Shown piece after piece: positions 27,101 through 37,072 of a stretch of 64,000 bases of DNA. The DNA comes from Myxococcales bacterium (GTDB taxonomy: Bacteria > Myxococcota > Polyangia > Polyangiales > Polyangiaceae): the NCBI GenBank assembly GCA_003151595.1, contig PLXW01000022.1, forward strand, positions 106,728 to 170,727. Direction: 5' to 3'. Position 1 is the first letter of the stretch. Each line of letters starts with the position of its first letter. Below the pieces are notes generated by a model, which saw only the letters and a program-made list of their open reading frames with translations, was not told the DNA's origin and ran no database searches. The position numbers and the translations under genes are program-made.

Positions 27101-28059
27101 CGGTGCGGCTCATCGATCGCTGGGAGGACCGCAGCCTCGAGGCGGCCACGCGCCACGTGGTGTTCAACCTCGTCTGCTCGTGGATGGTCCCGCTCTCCAC
27201 GATCCTGGAGCCGCTGCGCGACGTGTTCGACATCGGGCGGCGCACGGGCGATCTCGAGTACGCCTCGTACGCCGCGCACGGCTACGTCCACAACGCGATG
27301 TACGCGGGCCGTCCGCTGGCGCCGCTGCTCGCTGAGGCGAGCTATCTCGGCGAGCAGATGCGCGCGCTCGGGCAGGTGAACGCGGTGCACGTGCACGCGC
27401 CGTTCGAGCAGCTCTTGAAATGCTGGACGGGCGGCGTCGCCGATCCTTCGCGCCTGAACGACGACGGCTTCGACGAACAGGCGCTCCTCACGAAGGCCGC
27501 GGCCGAAGGCTCACGCAGCGGCATCCACGTGCTGCGCGTCGTCATGGGGCTCGCGCGCTTTCATTTCGGTCGCGCGAAGGAGGCGTCGGAGTGCTTCGAG
27601 ATCGCGCGCGAGCACCTCGATGCCGCGCCGTCGGTCTGGCACATCCCGATCCTTCACCAGTTCGCGGCGCTCTCGGCGTGCGCGGCGTGGGACGAGATGA
27701 ACGATGCCGAGCGCGCGACGCTGCGCCCGAAGATCGACGCGAGCCTCGCTGCGCTCCGCACGCTCGCCGGCCACGCGCCGATCAACTTCGCGCACCGCGT
27801 GAGCCTGATCGAAGGAGAGCTCCGTCGCATCGACGGTGACCCGAGCGGCGCCTTCGCGCGCTTCGTGGAAGCGGCTTCGCTGGCGCGCGAAGGGGAGTGG
27901 ATCAACGACATCGCGCTCGCGCGAGAGCTCGCGTCGCGGTGCCAGAAGGGCGCGGCGGCGAAGCGCGCGTCGCTCGAGGCCGCGCGCGACGCGTACGCGG
28001 CGTGGGGCGCGACAGCGAAAGCCGCGCAGCTCGACGCCCGTCTAGCGGCGCTCTCGTAG
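24103..28059 (+). CDS. Ser/Thr protein kinase fused to AAA ATPase and TPR-like region
   Basis: A 1318-residue cytoplasmic signalling protein. Kinase domain at about residues 28-345: glycine loop GRGGMGTVYEG, VALKAL lysine, catalytic LWHGDIKPGN near 203 (HGD in place of HRD, Asp and Lys retained), DFGLA near 224 and GTPTYMSPEQ. A 60-residue charged insert sits between the N and C lobes. The predicted-ATPase module starts near 352 with VFVGREREL; Walker A is GPSGIGKSA (about 388) and Walker B is VVVWIDDLQWAD (about 508). The last 600 residues are helical, TPR-like. This PknK-type architecture is abundant in myxobacteria. It is divergent from the SpoIIAA-like gene with a 78-base gap. Confidence 0.95.
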   Translation: MTSDAVDPSEPARASSVLARLEGATPDHPVALGRYDVVGRLGRGGMGTVYEGIDRERRTRVALKALLVADAAGGVQIKREFRTVSDVAHPNLAPVYELACEEGLWFFAMERIDGVDLRRWARGEMTKAKARARAGAARPPRVELPTRPEGSISREEEPSEPTSSSEVEREDASLPLQSLPAIRAAFFELVSGLSALHDAGLWHGDIKPGNVLVRSDDRVVVVDFGLARPVTEAKRARGPTSGTPTYMSPEQLVGGDVGPPSDWYAVGTILYELLTGRLPFGGSGGASHVELYIRKTLQTPPSPRELLPEIPADLSDVCMRLLRPDPALRPTRQELVAIFSGGEASGLVRSERQARTVFVGRERELEMLDRAYQRARSGRCMVAHVHGPSGIGKSAMVRSFLGGVRDVDGAEVLRGRCYERESVPYKGFDGVVDELTARLLEMGPPAGEGIATILPAWVGELAQVFPALAAVPAIAARVARLPAMDAKELRRRAWTALRQLLEVVGRERTVVVWIDDLQWADADSAGLLESLVRDAQRVPLLIIASHRSAEAAKNAGLAGYFEIARRLRASDDLVDVAVGALPRAEAEQLARSSLEALTHEPTSEARARNLAEEGAGVPFFIEELARFVAARGASAEDVHASLEDAIAARLRALPPQQRALVEVVAIADSPVAQSLVFEAAGLDADALPDLLALRSGSMLSWTGPGADDLVYAYHDRIREAVVAALDVNARQSRHLALGRALAARHTLEAPGPWVFDAVRHLGAAAARLTDPRERLATARLHLKAGRAARKSAAFPLAFACFEGGIALLAADAWSAEYDLALALHTGAAETAYLSAEWTALDARVADVKAHGRTPMDQLVAWEVQIDALAGRHEYIAAVDTGMQVLELLGVSLPRDPDEAAIGEAFQRALASLTSVGPEGLAAMPDVDDPQVAAAMRVQIRVSPAAYFGKPMLLPIIAANLVSTSVARGLSTATPYALALFGIVLNTVGMFPVAHTWGQLAVRLIDRWEDRSLEAATRHVVFNLVCSWMVPLSTILEPLRDVFDIGRRTGDLEYASYAAHGYVHNAMYAGRPLAPLLAEASYLGEQMRALGQVNAVHVHAPFEQLLKCWTGGVADPSRLNDDGFDEQALLTKAAAEGSRSGIHVLRVVMGLARFHFGRAKEASECFEIAREHLDAAPSVWHIPILHQFAALSACAAWDEMNDAERATLRPKIDASLAALRTLAGHAPINFAHRVSLIEGELRRIDGDPSGAFARFVEAASLAREGEWINDIALARELASRCQKGAAAKRASLEAARDAYAAWGATAKAAQLDARLAALS

Positions 28060-28068
28060 CGCGCGATC

Positions 28069-28947
28069 TCAGCTACCGCCTCGCGCACGCATCGACTCCG
28101 ACGCGCGGACCTCGTCGCACCATTTCGCGAACGCCTCGCGCGGGACTCCGCGCCAGCGCAGATCGTCGAGCGTCTCGGTGAGCGGCACGTCGCGCACGAG
28201 CGTCGCCAGCGTTCGATAGAGCAGCGCGTTCTCCATCTCCGCGGCCAGCGTCTCGCCCAGCACGCTCGCGCCGCGCACGTTCACCTTCCACGCCGACGCG
28301 CTCTTCGGGATCGCTTCCAGGTGCACGTACTCGCGCAGCAGCGTCGCCGCAGTCTTCTCGCCGAACCCCGTGATTCCCGGGATGCCGTCCGCCGTGTCGC
28401 CGACCAGCGCGAGGTAGTCGGGAATGCTCTCGGGCGTGATGCCGCGCGCGGCGAGCAACGCTTCCTGATCGATCAGCTTCTTCCGCATCCGATCGACCTG
28501 CACCACGCGCCGCTCCCGGATGCACTGCCCGAGGTCCTTGTCGGGCGTCATGATCCGCACTTGCTCGACGTCGTTCGCCCAGCGCGTCGCCGCCGTCGCC
28601 AGCGCGTCGTCGGCCTCCCACCGATTCATCGACCACACGACGACCCCCATCGCGCGCATCGCCGCCTCGACGTCGTCGAACTGGGCGCGGAGCGCCGGGT
28701 CCATTCCTTCTTCGGTCTTGTAGCCGTCGAACAGATCGTTCCGGAACGAGCGGATCGGATTGTCGAACGCGATGGCGACGTGCGTCGTCTGCTCTTCGGG
28801 ATCGTCGAGCAGCGCGAACATCGATGACACGACGCCGACGGTGGCCTTCAGGTCGCGCCCCTTCGCATCGGTGTGCGACGGGCGCTTCGAGTAGTGCGCG
28901 CGAAATAGCTCGTAGGTGCCGTCGACGACGTGGAGACGAAGGGACAC
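28069..28947 (-). CDS. stand-alone 5'-3' exonuclease (Pol I N-terminal-domain type)
   Basis: A 292-residue PIN/FEN-like nuclease started at GTG 28947. Metal-binding acidic clusters are present: HVVDGTYELF at the start, WEADDALATAA mid-protein and TPDKDLGQ; the helix-hairpin-helix region GDTADGIPGITGFGEKTAA is intact. The protein covers only the exonuclease part of DNA polymerase I, so it is a separate flap/RNase-H-type nuclease like those of T5 phage or actinobacterial 5'-3' exonucleases. Its start is 25 bases from the divergent FHA activator start, so promoters must overlap. Confidence 0.92.
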   Translation of the reverse strand: MSLRLHVVDGTYELFRAHYSKRPSHTDAKGRDLKATVGVVSSMFALLDDPEEQTTHVAIAFDNPIRSFRNDLFDGYKTEEGMDPALRAQFDDVEAAMRAMGVVVWSMNRWEADDALATAATRWANDVEQVRIMTPDKDLGQCIRERRVVQVDRMRKKLIDQEALLAARGITPESIPDYLALVGDTADGIPGITGFGEKTAATLLREYVHLEAIPKSASAWKVNVRGASVLGETLAAEMENALLYRTLATLVRDVPLTETLDDLRWRGVPREAFAKWCDEVRASESMRARGGS

Positions 28948-28972
28948 GAACCTAGAGTAACGTAGGAGTGCC

Positions 28973-30832
<1,860 letters not shown>

Positions 30833-30853
30833 CGCCTGCAGCGGAGGGCTCGT

Positions 30854-31492
30854 TCACGTCTGCCGGATCGCTTCGATCGATCGCGAGAGCCCGCCCGGGC
30901 TGGCGCGAAGCGCGACGTAGAGGTGATCGCGATCGGTCTCGATCGTGCGAATGCCGAGCACCGGCGTGATGATCCCCAGCAGCTTCCGCACGCGCGGGTT
31001 CTGCGCGATCTTCGGGATCTTGAAGAGGTCGAGCACGACGCGGTCGCCGCCCGCCTCGACGATGGCCGCCGGGCGCTTGGGGATGTGGCGGATCAGGTTG
31101 CCGGGCTTGGAGAGATCGAGCGCGCCCGACTTGATGAGCGTCGCGATCGGCGCGTCGCTGTCGCCGACGAGCGCGAGCTTCACGTCGTTGAGGCGAATGC
31201 CGACCCGGATCGAGTCGGCGGTGATGCTGACCTCGTCGATGCGGATCGCGGCGGAGGCGCGCACCCACGTCCCCATCGCATCGACCGTGGCCGCGAGCCG
31301 AAGCGCAGGAGGCGACGCGGCGATCTCGATGTCGCGCGGAGCTTTGCGTCCGGTCGCTTGCCCGGCGAGGAAACGGAGCGCCGCGAGCGGCACGCCGAAC
31401 CGGAGCGTCGCCGCGTTGACGGCCGCCCTCACGACTTCATCGGGGTTTTTTCTGACGTATCCGGCCGCTGCGGTGAGGAACTCGCGAAGCAT
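30854..31492 (-). CDS. conserved-looking hypothetical protein
   Basis: A 212-residue protein from ATG 31492, convergent with the FHA activator. The first 65 residues are helical and basic; from about residue 75 the protein becomes beta-rich (ATVDAMGTWVRASAAIRID, VRIGIRLNDVKLALV-like strands), then a segment SKPGNLIRHIPKRPAAIVEAG and a C-terminal RTIETDRDHLYVALR. It lacks a signal peptide. The strand pattern recalls LmeA/DUF2993-type lipid-binding proteins, but I would not assign it. Codon bias supports it as a real gene. Confidence 0.6.
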   Translation of the reverse strand: MLREFLTAAAGYVRKNPDEVVRAAVNAATLRFGVPLAALRFLAGQATGRKAPRDIEIAASPPALRLAATVDAMGTWVRASAAIRIDEVSITADSIRVGIRLNDVKLALVGDSDAPIATLIKSGALDLSKPGNLIRHIPKRPAAIVEAGGDRVVLDLFKIPKIAQNPRVRKLLGIITPVLGIRTIETDRDHLYVALRASPGGLSRSIEAIRQT

Positions 31493-31592
31493 TCGACTGT
31501 CGAGCGTACACCGGCGGTTCGCAGCAAAGCGCGCCGAACGGACGACGCAAAGCGGCATTGGCGGTCGTTCACGACGTGATTAAAGTGCCCGC

Positions 31593-31985
31593 ATGCCCAA
31601 GGTGACCAAGACCGACGCCGAGTGGAAAGCGCAGCTCACGCCCGAGCAATTCGAGGTCGCGCGCCACAAAGGGACCGAGCGCGCCTTCACCGGCGCGTAC
31701 TGGGACAACCACGAGAAGGGGACCTACCGCTGCATCTGCTGCGACGAGCCGCTCTTCGTGAGCGAGTCGAAGTTCGACAGCGGCTGCGGCTGGCCGAGCT
31801 TCACCGCGCCGGCGAACGCGACCGTCGTCGAGGAAGCGGCGGACACCACGCACGGCATGCGTCGCGTGGAAGTGATGTGCCACGCCTGCGGCGCGCATCT
31901 GGGGCACGTGTTCGACGACGGCCCCGCGCCGACGGGGCTCCGCTACTGCATCAACTCGGCGTCCCTGAAGTTCGAGAAGAAGTAG
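31593..31985 (+). CDS. msrB: peptide-methionine (R)-S-oxide reductase MsrB
   Basis: Cytoplasmic 130-residue enzyme that reduces methionine-R-sulfoxide in proteins. Both zinc CxxC pairs are present ([11 protein letters not shown] and [12 protein letters not shown]), as are the substrate-site GCGWPSF and the catalytic cysteine in RYCINSASL near the C-terminus. Length is that of a free-standing MsrB. It sits alone, divergent from the hypothetical gene and convergent with the SDR gene. Confidence 0.97.
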   Translation: MPKVTKTDAEWKAQLTPEQFEVARHKGTERAFTGAYWDNHEKGTYRCICCDEPLFVSESKFDSGCGWPSFTAPANATVVEEAADTTHGMRRVEVMCHACGAHLGHVFDDGPAPTGLRYCINSASLKFEKK

Positions 31986-31997
31986 CGGGGACCACTG

Positions 31998-32086
31998 AGA
32001 TCCTTCGTCGCTTCGCTCCTCAGGATGACAAGAGGGGGGAGGGCGCTGTCGAACTCCGTTGTCATCCTGAGCGCAGCGAAGGATCT
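31998..32086. repeat. inverted-repeat element (AGATCCTTCG type) between convergent genes
   Basis: Left arm 31998-32031 and right arm 32059-32086 are imperfect inverted repeats: AGATCCTTCG, then CAGGATGACAA, against TTGTCATCCTG, then CGAAGGATCT. They fill the gap between the msrB and SDR stops, so a hairpin would serve as a bidirectional terminator. A half copy is at 57982-58010. Confidence 0.75.
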
Positions 32087-32094
32087 ACGCGGGT

Positions 32095-32937
32095 CTATTT
32101 GACGATCGCTTCCCAGTTGTCCGCGATCTCCTTCGCCGACCACACGCCGCGATCGCTGTCCTTGAAGCGCCCCGCGGTCTCCACGACCTTGAAGGCGTAG
32201 AGCCGCGCGCCCGCCACGGCGAGCACGTGCCCGGTGCGATCGCCGCACAGGTCGCTCGCCAGGAAGAGCGCGGCCGGCGCGATGTGATCGGGCGTCATCG
32301 AGTCGACCCCCTGGAACATCGGCAGGTCCTCGGTCATCCGCGTCTTCGCGATCGGCGCGAGCGCGTTCACCGTGATGCGGTGCTTCTGCAGCTCGATCGA
32401 CATCGTGCGCGTGAGCCCGTAGATGCCCGCCTTCGCCGCGGCGTAGTTCGCCTGCCCGAAGTTGCCGAGCATGCCGCTCACGCTCGTCGTGTTCACGATG
32501 CGCGCGGGCTCCTTCTGCTGGACGACCTGGCGCGTGAAGGCCTGCGACACGAGGAACGTCCCCTTCAAGTGGACGGCAATGACCGAGTCCCACATCGGCT
32601 CGTCCATCTTGAGGAAGCTCTTGTCGCGCAGGATGCCGGCGTTGTTCACCAGCACGTCGACCCGCCCGAAGGCATCGACCGCGCTCTTCACGATCGCGTT
32701 GGCCCCCTCGATCGTGGCCACGTTGTCGCCGTTCGCCGCTGCGGTCCCGCCCGCTGCGCGGATCTCTTCGACCACCGCGTTCGCCGCCAGCGTGTCGCCA
32801 CCCGAGCCGTCGCGCGCGCCACCGAGGTCGTTCACCAGCACCTTGGCCCCTTCGCTCGCGAAGAGCAGCGCGTGCGCGCGCCCGATGCCTGCCGCTGCGC
32901 CCGTGATGATCGCGACCTTGCCGTCGAGGAGTCCCAT
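32095..32937 (-). CDS. SDR oxidoreductase, (3R)-hydroxyacyl-CoA dehydrogenase-like
   Basis: A 280-residue short-chain dehydrogenase. NAD(P) motif TGAAAGIGRAH, NNAG, and the catalytic Ser-Tyr-Lys in TTSVSGMLGNFGQANYAAAKAG are intact. The stretch VNDLGGARDGSGGD after the second strand is typical of the hydroxyacyl-CoA dehydrogenase unit of peroxisomal multifunctional enzyme 2 and its bacterial relatives, which suggests fatty-acid beta-oxidation or related acyl-CoA chemistry. An SCP2-domain gene and a CoA transferase lie 4-5 kb away. Exact substrate unknown. Confidence 0.9.
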   Translation of the reverse strand: MGLLDGKVAIITGAAAGIGRAHALLFASEGAKVLVNDLGGARDGSGGDTLAANAVVEEIRAAGGTAAANGDNVATIEGANAIVKSAVDAFGRVDVLVNNAGILRDKSFLKMDEPMWDSVIAVHLKGTFLVSQAFTRQVVQQKEPARIVNTTSVSGMLGNFGQANYAAAKAGIYGLTRTMSIELQKHRITVNALAPIAKTRMTEDLPMFQGVDSMTPDHIAPAALFLASDLCGDRTGHVLAVAGARLYAFKVVETAGRFKDSDRGVWSAKEIADNWEAIVK

Positions 32938-32960
32938 GTGGGGGTCTTAGCGCATTGCGC

Positions 32961-33069
32961 ACGAACCCTCACCCCCCAGCCCCCTCTCCCGCAAGGGGAG
33001 AGGGGGAGCGGCATGCGATCTCTCCTCCCCTCTCCCCTTGCGGGAGAGGGGCCGGGGGTGAGGGTTCGT
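32961..33069. repeat. nested palindromic element (CCCTCTCCC-GCAA-GGGAGAGGG type), copy A
   Basis: Arms 32961-33006 and 33027-33069 are near-perfect inverted repeats starting ACGAACCCTCACC and separated by a 20-bp spacer. Each arm itself folds as CCCTCTCCC-GCAA-GGGGAGAGGG, so the whole is a palindrome of palindromes. It lies between divergent starts, hence not a simple terminator; a REP/BIME-like mobile repeat is likely. Confidence 0.85.
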
Positions 33070-33122
33070 GTTGGGACCGATTTGCAGGCGTCACCCTGCA
33101 AGGTGATACGCTCCCTCTCCGC

Positions 33123-34232
33123 ATGGGCGGAACCAAAGAGGAAGACGATCTGCTGCGCACGGCTGAAGTGGCCGTATTGCCGATCGACGACTCGGATCAC
33201 GTGACCGTTCCCATCGACGCCGACGCCCCCCGCCCGCGCATCTCGATCAAGGCGCACGAGACGATCTCGGAGCCGCCGCCGACGACGATGCGCGTGCCGG
33301 GAACCGTCATCGAAGACGGGTGGCTCGGCGAGGACACGAGCCTCACGCGCGCGACCGAGAAGACGCTCTCGGTGCCGGCGAGCGTGAGCTCCGACCGCGC
33401 GACGCTGACCGTGCTGAGCGGGCTCAACGCCGGGCAGGTGTTCGCGCTCGACGGGCTCGATCACATCGTGGGGCGCGGCACCGAGGCCGACTTGTGGCTC
33501 GAGGATCCAGCGATCAGCCGGCTCCACACGCGCGTCGTGCGCAGGCCTGACGGGCGCTTCTTGCTGGAAGACATGGGCTCCACGAACGGGACGTTCGTTG
33601 CCGGGCGCAAGGTCGAAGGGCGCGTCGATCTCCAGAACGGCGATCGCATCCAGATCGGCCCGAACCTGATGCTCCGCTTCGCGCTCACCGACGACGCGGA
33701 AGAAGAGCTCCAGCGCCGCCTTTACGAGTCCTCGACGCGCGACGCGCTCACGCGCGCGTTCAATCGCAAGTACCTCAACGAGCGGCTCATCGCCGAGATC
33801 GCGCACGCGCGCCGGCACAAGACGCAGCTCTCGCTCCTGATGCTCGATCTCGATCGCTTCAAGGACGTGAACGACGTCCACGGTCACCTCGCCGGCGACA
33901 TGGTGCTGCGCGTGGTCGCGGCGCACATGGCGAAGCTGATTCGGATCGAAGACGTGCTGGCGCGGTACGGCGGCGAGGAGTTCGTGATCCTGGTGCGCTC
34001 GACGGCGCACGGAGACGCCGCCAAGCTCGCCGAGCGGGTGCGCTCGACGGTCGAGAGTCTGCAAATCACGGCCACCGAGGGGACGACGCTCACCGTCACC
34101 ACGAGCATCGGCGTCTCGTCGCTGGCCGAGCTGGCGCCCGAAGCCGGGGGGACGGAGCTCATTGCCACCGCCGACGCCCGCCTTTACCGCGCCAAAATGG
34201 ACGGCCGGAACCGCGTCTGCAAAGACGACTGA
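33123..34232 (+). CDS. FHA-GGDEF diguanylate cyclase
   Basis: Predicted to make c-di-GMP in response to phosphopeptide binding. From ATG 33123 the 369-residue protein has a disordered 90-residue N-terminus, an FHA domain at about 95-170 (HIVGRGTEADLWLED, SRLHTRVV, GSTNGTFVAG), a short helical linker (DDAEEELQRRLYESSTRDALT) and a GGDEF domain at about 200-365 with LDLDRFKDVND, active-site RYGGEEF near 283 and an intact RxxD inhibitory site (RIED) just before it, so product feedback is expected. It is a close paralogue of the protein at 35924. The upstream region holds palindromic copy A. Confidence 0.95.
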   Translation: MGGTKEEDDLLRTAEVAVLPIDDSDHVTVPIDADAPRPRISIKAHETISEPPPTTMRVPGTVIEDGWLGEDTSLTRATEKTLSVPASVSSDRATLTVLSGLNAGQVFALDGLDHIVGRGTEADLWLEDPAISRLHTRVVRRPDGRFLLEDMGSTNGTFVAGRKVEGRVDLQNGDRIQIGPNLMLRFALTDDAEEELQRRLYESSTRDALTRAFNRKYLNERLIAEIAHARRHKTQLSLLMLDLDRFKDVNDVHGHLAGDMVLRVVAAHMAKLIRIEDVLARYGGEEFVILVRSTAHGDAAKLAERVRSTVESLQITATEGTTLTVTTSIGVSSLAELAPEAGGTELIATADARLYRAKMDGRNRVCKDD

Positions 34233-34275
34233 GAGCGCTGCGCAGCCGCGACGAGTGTTATTCTCCCGACAACGA

Positions 34276-35844
34276 ATGCTCAGCCGGCGCCACGTTGCTT
34301 GGGGCCTTGCCATCGCGGCGCCGCTCGGCTGCTCGTCGAACGGTGACGTGCCGGCGGCTCACGACGCGGGCGTGACGCTCGACGCGACGGTCCCCGGCGG
34401 CGACGCCGGCGCCGATGCGGCGACGCTGCCGAGCGAAGTGACGTTTCCGAAAGGGTTCCTGTGGGGGACGTCGACCGCGGCGTTCCAGGTCGAGAAGGGG
34501 GACTCGAACACCGACTGGGCGGCGTGGGTCGCGCTCCCCGGCAAGATCGCCGACGCCGGGAGCCCCGACATCGGCGGCGACGACGCGCTCGGGCACATCG
34601 ACGACGACGTCGCGCTGATGACGAACGAAGCGCACAACGCCTACCGCTTCTCGATCGAGCTCGCGCGCCTCTTCCCGACGCAGGCCTCGCTCGACTCCGC
34701 GACGCCCGACGCCACCGGCCTCGCCGCCTACGACGCGCTCATCGCCAAGCTCCGCGCCGCGCACGTCACGCCGCTCGTCACGCTGAACCACTTCGCCGTC
34801 CCCAACTGGTCGAGCAACGTCGCCGAAGCGGGCGCGCCGCAGGGGTGGGAGCTGCCGGAGACGACGACCGAGTTCACCAAGTTCTGCACGTTCGCCGCCG
34901 CGCGCTGGGGCAAGGACGTCGACTGGTGGGTCACGATCAACGAGCCGCTCAGCGTCGTGCTCGGCGGCTACTTGAACGGGAGCTTCCCGCCCGGCCAGGT
35001 GCTCAGCGTCGATCGCGGGCTCACCGTGTTCCGCGCGTTCGTGCGCGCGCACGCCGCCTGTTACGACGCGATCAAAGCGGCCGACACGATCGACGTCGAC
35101 GGCGACGGAAAGCCGACGATGATCTCGGTCGCCGCCGCGCTCCGCACGTTCCATCCGCTCGACCCCACCGACCCGCTCGACGTCACCGCCACCGCGCACG
35201 TGAAGTACCTGGCGAACGACTGGTTCCTCAACGCCGTCACGAGCGGCGACTTCGACTACGACTTCGACGGCGCGCTCACCGGCGCGCAAGACGTGAAGGG
35301 CGACCCCACGCTGAAGGGGCGGCTCGATTACGTCGGCGTGAACTACTACACCGACACGATCATCAGCGGCGACACCGGCTTCGTGCTCCCCGCGCCGATC
35401 AGCGCCGCGCTCACGCTCACGAACCTCCCGACGCTGCGCCCGAAGACCGACTTCGACTGGGACATCTACCCCGAAGGATTCGGCACCGTACTCGACGAGG
35501 CGGCGACGTACGGGCTCCCCATCGTGGTCACCGAGAACGGCGTCGCCGATCGGAACGACGTGATGCGCGGCCGGTTCATCGCCGAGCACCTGCTCCAGCT
35601 CGGTGCGGCGAACCTCCGCGGCGACGGCGTGCTCGGATACTTCCACTGGTCGCTGCTCGACAACTTCGAGTGGGCCAGCGGCTACTGTCCGCACTTCGGG
35701 CTCCACTCGGTCGATCCCACAACCGCCGTGCGCACCAAACGCGGCAGCGCCGACGTCTATAGCGGGATCATCCGTGCCGGAAAGGTTACTCAGGCGCAGA
35801 TCGATGCGATGCCTTCCTATGGCGCGCCGAGCCCTTGTGATTGA
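34276..35844 (+). CDS. GH1 beta-glucosidase-type lipoprotein
   Basis: A 522-residue family-1 glycoside hydrolase exported as a lipoprotein (GLAIAAPLGCSS), with a short Asp/Ala/Gly linker before the barrel. GH1 landmarks: FPKGFLWGTSTAAFQVE, the general acid/base in TINEPLSV, VGVNYYTDT, the nucleophile in VTENGVADRND and GYFHWSLLDNFEWASGY. It is complete. Most GH1 enzymes are cytoplasmic, so lipoprotein export suggests a role in extracellular glycan or glycoside breakdown. It sits between two FHA-GGDEF paralogues on the same strand, 43 bases after the first. Confidence 0.92.
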   Translation: MLSRRHVAWGLAIAAPLGCSSNGDVPAAHDAGVTLDATVPGGDAGADAATLPSEVTFPKGFLWGTSTAAFQVEKGDSNTDWAAWVALPGKIADAGSPDIGGDDALGHIDDDVALMTNEAHNAYRFSIELARLFPTQASLDSATPDATGLAAYDALIAKLRAAHVTPLVTLNHFAVPNWSSNVAEAGAPQGWELPETTTEFTKFCTFAAARWGKDVDWWVTINEPLSVVLGGYLNGSFPPGQVLSVDRGLTVFRAFVRAHAACYDAIKAADTIDVDGDGKPTMISVAAALRTFHPLDPTDPLDVTATAHVKYLANDWFLNAVTSGDFDYDFDGALTGAQDVKGDPTLKGRLDYVGVNYYTDTIISGDTGFVLPAPISAALTLTNLPTLRPKTDFDWDIYPEGFGTVLDEAATYGLPIVVTENGVADRNDVMRGRFIAEHLLQLGAANLRGDGVLGYFHWSLLDNFEWASGYCPHFGLHSVDPTTAVRTKRGSADVYSGIIRAGKVTQAQIDAMPSYGAPSPCD

Positions 35845-35923
35845 AGCTGTGGGGATCGGAGCTTGGGGACGGGGACTCTGGGGTGATGGACTGGGGTGAT
35901 GGAAAGGAGGAACTGAACAGAAG

Positions 35924-36982
35924 ATGGCCGAAGACCGCCGCTCGACCGTGAAGTTCCCCGTCGTCACCGAGGTGAGGGTCAGCGAAATGCCGCCCCCTGC
36001 CGAAGAGCCGGTGTCGTCGTCGTCGCGCGCGCCCGCGTCGATGGTGCCGCGGCAGCCGAGCTACATCGATCCCGAGTGGATCGAGTCGGAGACGAGCGTC
36101 ACGCGCCCGACCGAGACGTCGATGCTGGCGTACCCCACGGTCGTCGCGCGCGATCGGGCGCTGCTCACCGTGCTCACCGGGATCAACGCCGGGCAGGTGT
36201 TCACGATCGACACCGACGAGACGACGATCGGTCGCGGTCGCGAGGTCACGGTGCGCGTCGAGGACGTCGGGATCTCGCGCGCCCACTCGCGCATCGTGCG
36301 GACGATGGACGGGAAGTTCTACGTCGAGGACCTCGGCTCCACGAACGGCACGTTCGTCGGCGGACGCCGCGTGGAGCGGGCCGAGCTGCGCGTGGGCGAT
36401 CGCGTGCAGATCGGGCCGAACGTCGTCGTGCGCTTCGCGATCCTCGACGAGGCCGAAGAGCAGCTGGCGCACCAGCTCTACGAAGCGTCGACGAAGGACG
36501 CGCTCACCAAGGTCTACAACCGGAAATACTTCGTCGAGCGCCTCGCCGCCGAGGTCGCGTACGCGCAGCGCCACAAGACGCCGCTCAGCCTCGTGCTGTT
36601 CGATCTCGATCACTTCAAGAAGGTGAACGACACGCACGGCCACCTCGCCGGCGACGTCGTCCTCCGGGTGGTCGCCGCTCAAGTGCAGCGGACGATTCGC
36701 ACGGAAGACGTGCTCGCGCGATACGGCGGCGAGGAGTTCGTCGTTCTCGTGCGTGGCATCCCTCACGCGAACGTGGCGCACTTCGGCGAGCGCGTGCGGA
36801 AGGCGGTCGAGCGGCTCACCGTTCCGTGGGAGCAGCTTCAGATGAAGGCGACCATCTCGGTCGGGGTCGCGTCGCTGTCGGAATGCGACGACCAGGCGAC
36901 CGGGGAGACCATCCTCCACCGGGCCGACGAGCGGCTGTACCGGGCGAAATCCGCAGGGCGGAACCGGGTCATCGCCGGCTGA
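35924..36982 (+). CDS. FHA-GGDEF diguanylate cyclase (paralogue)
   Basis: A 352-residue paralogue of the cyclase at 33123, sharing order and wording of motifs: LTVLTGINAGQVF, TIGRGREVTVRVED and GSTNGTFVGG in the FHA domain (about 75-150), the same EEQLAHQLYEASTKDALT linker, LDHFKKVND, an RTED inhibitory site and RYGGEEF near 268, so catalysis and feedback are both predicted. A strong AAGGAGG lies 13 bases before ATG 35924. Together with the GH1 gene the three may form one transcription unit. Confidence 0.95.
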   Translation: MAEDRRSTVKFPVVTEVRVSEMPPPAEEPVSSSSRAPASMVPRQPSYIDPEWIESETSVTRPTETSMLAYPTVVARDRALLTVLTGINAGQVFTIDTDETTIGRGREVTVRVEDVGISRAHSRIVRTMDGKFYVEDLGSTNGTFVGGRRVERAELRVGDRVQIGPNVVVRFAILDEAEEQLAHQLYEASTKDALTKVYNRKYFVERLAAEVAYAQRHKTPLSLVLFDLDHFKKVNDTHGHLAGDVVLRVVAAQVQRTIRTEDVLARYGGEEFVVLVRGIPHANVAHFGERVRKAVERLTVPWEQLQMKATISVGVASLSECDDQATGETILHRADERLYRAKSAGRNRVIAG

Positions 36983-37072
36983 CGCCCGAGGACGGTTGAC
37001 GCCTGCGGGAGGCCGATGCTACCGAACCATCGGTCGCTGAATCACGATTCACTTCTAGGAGCCCGCGCTGCC

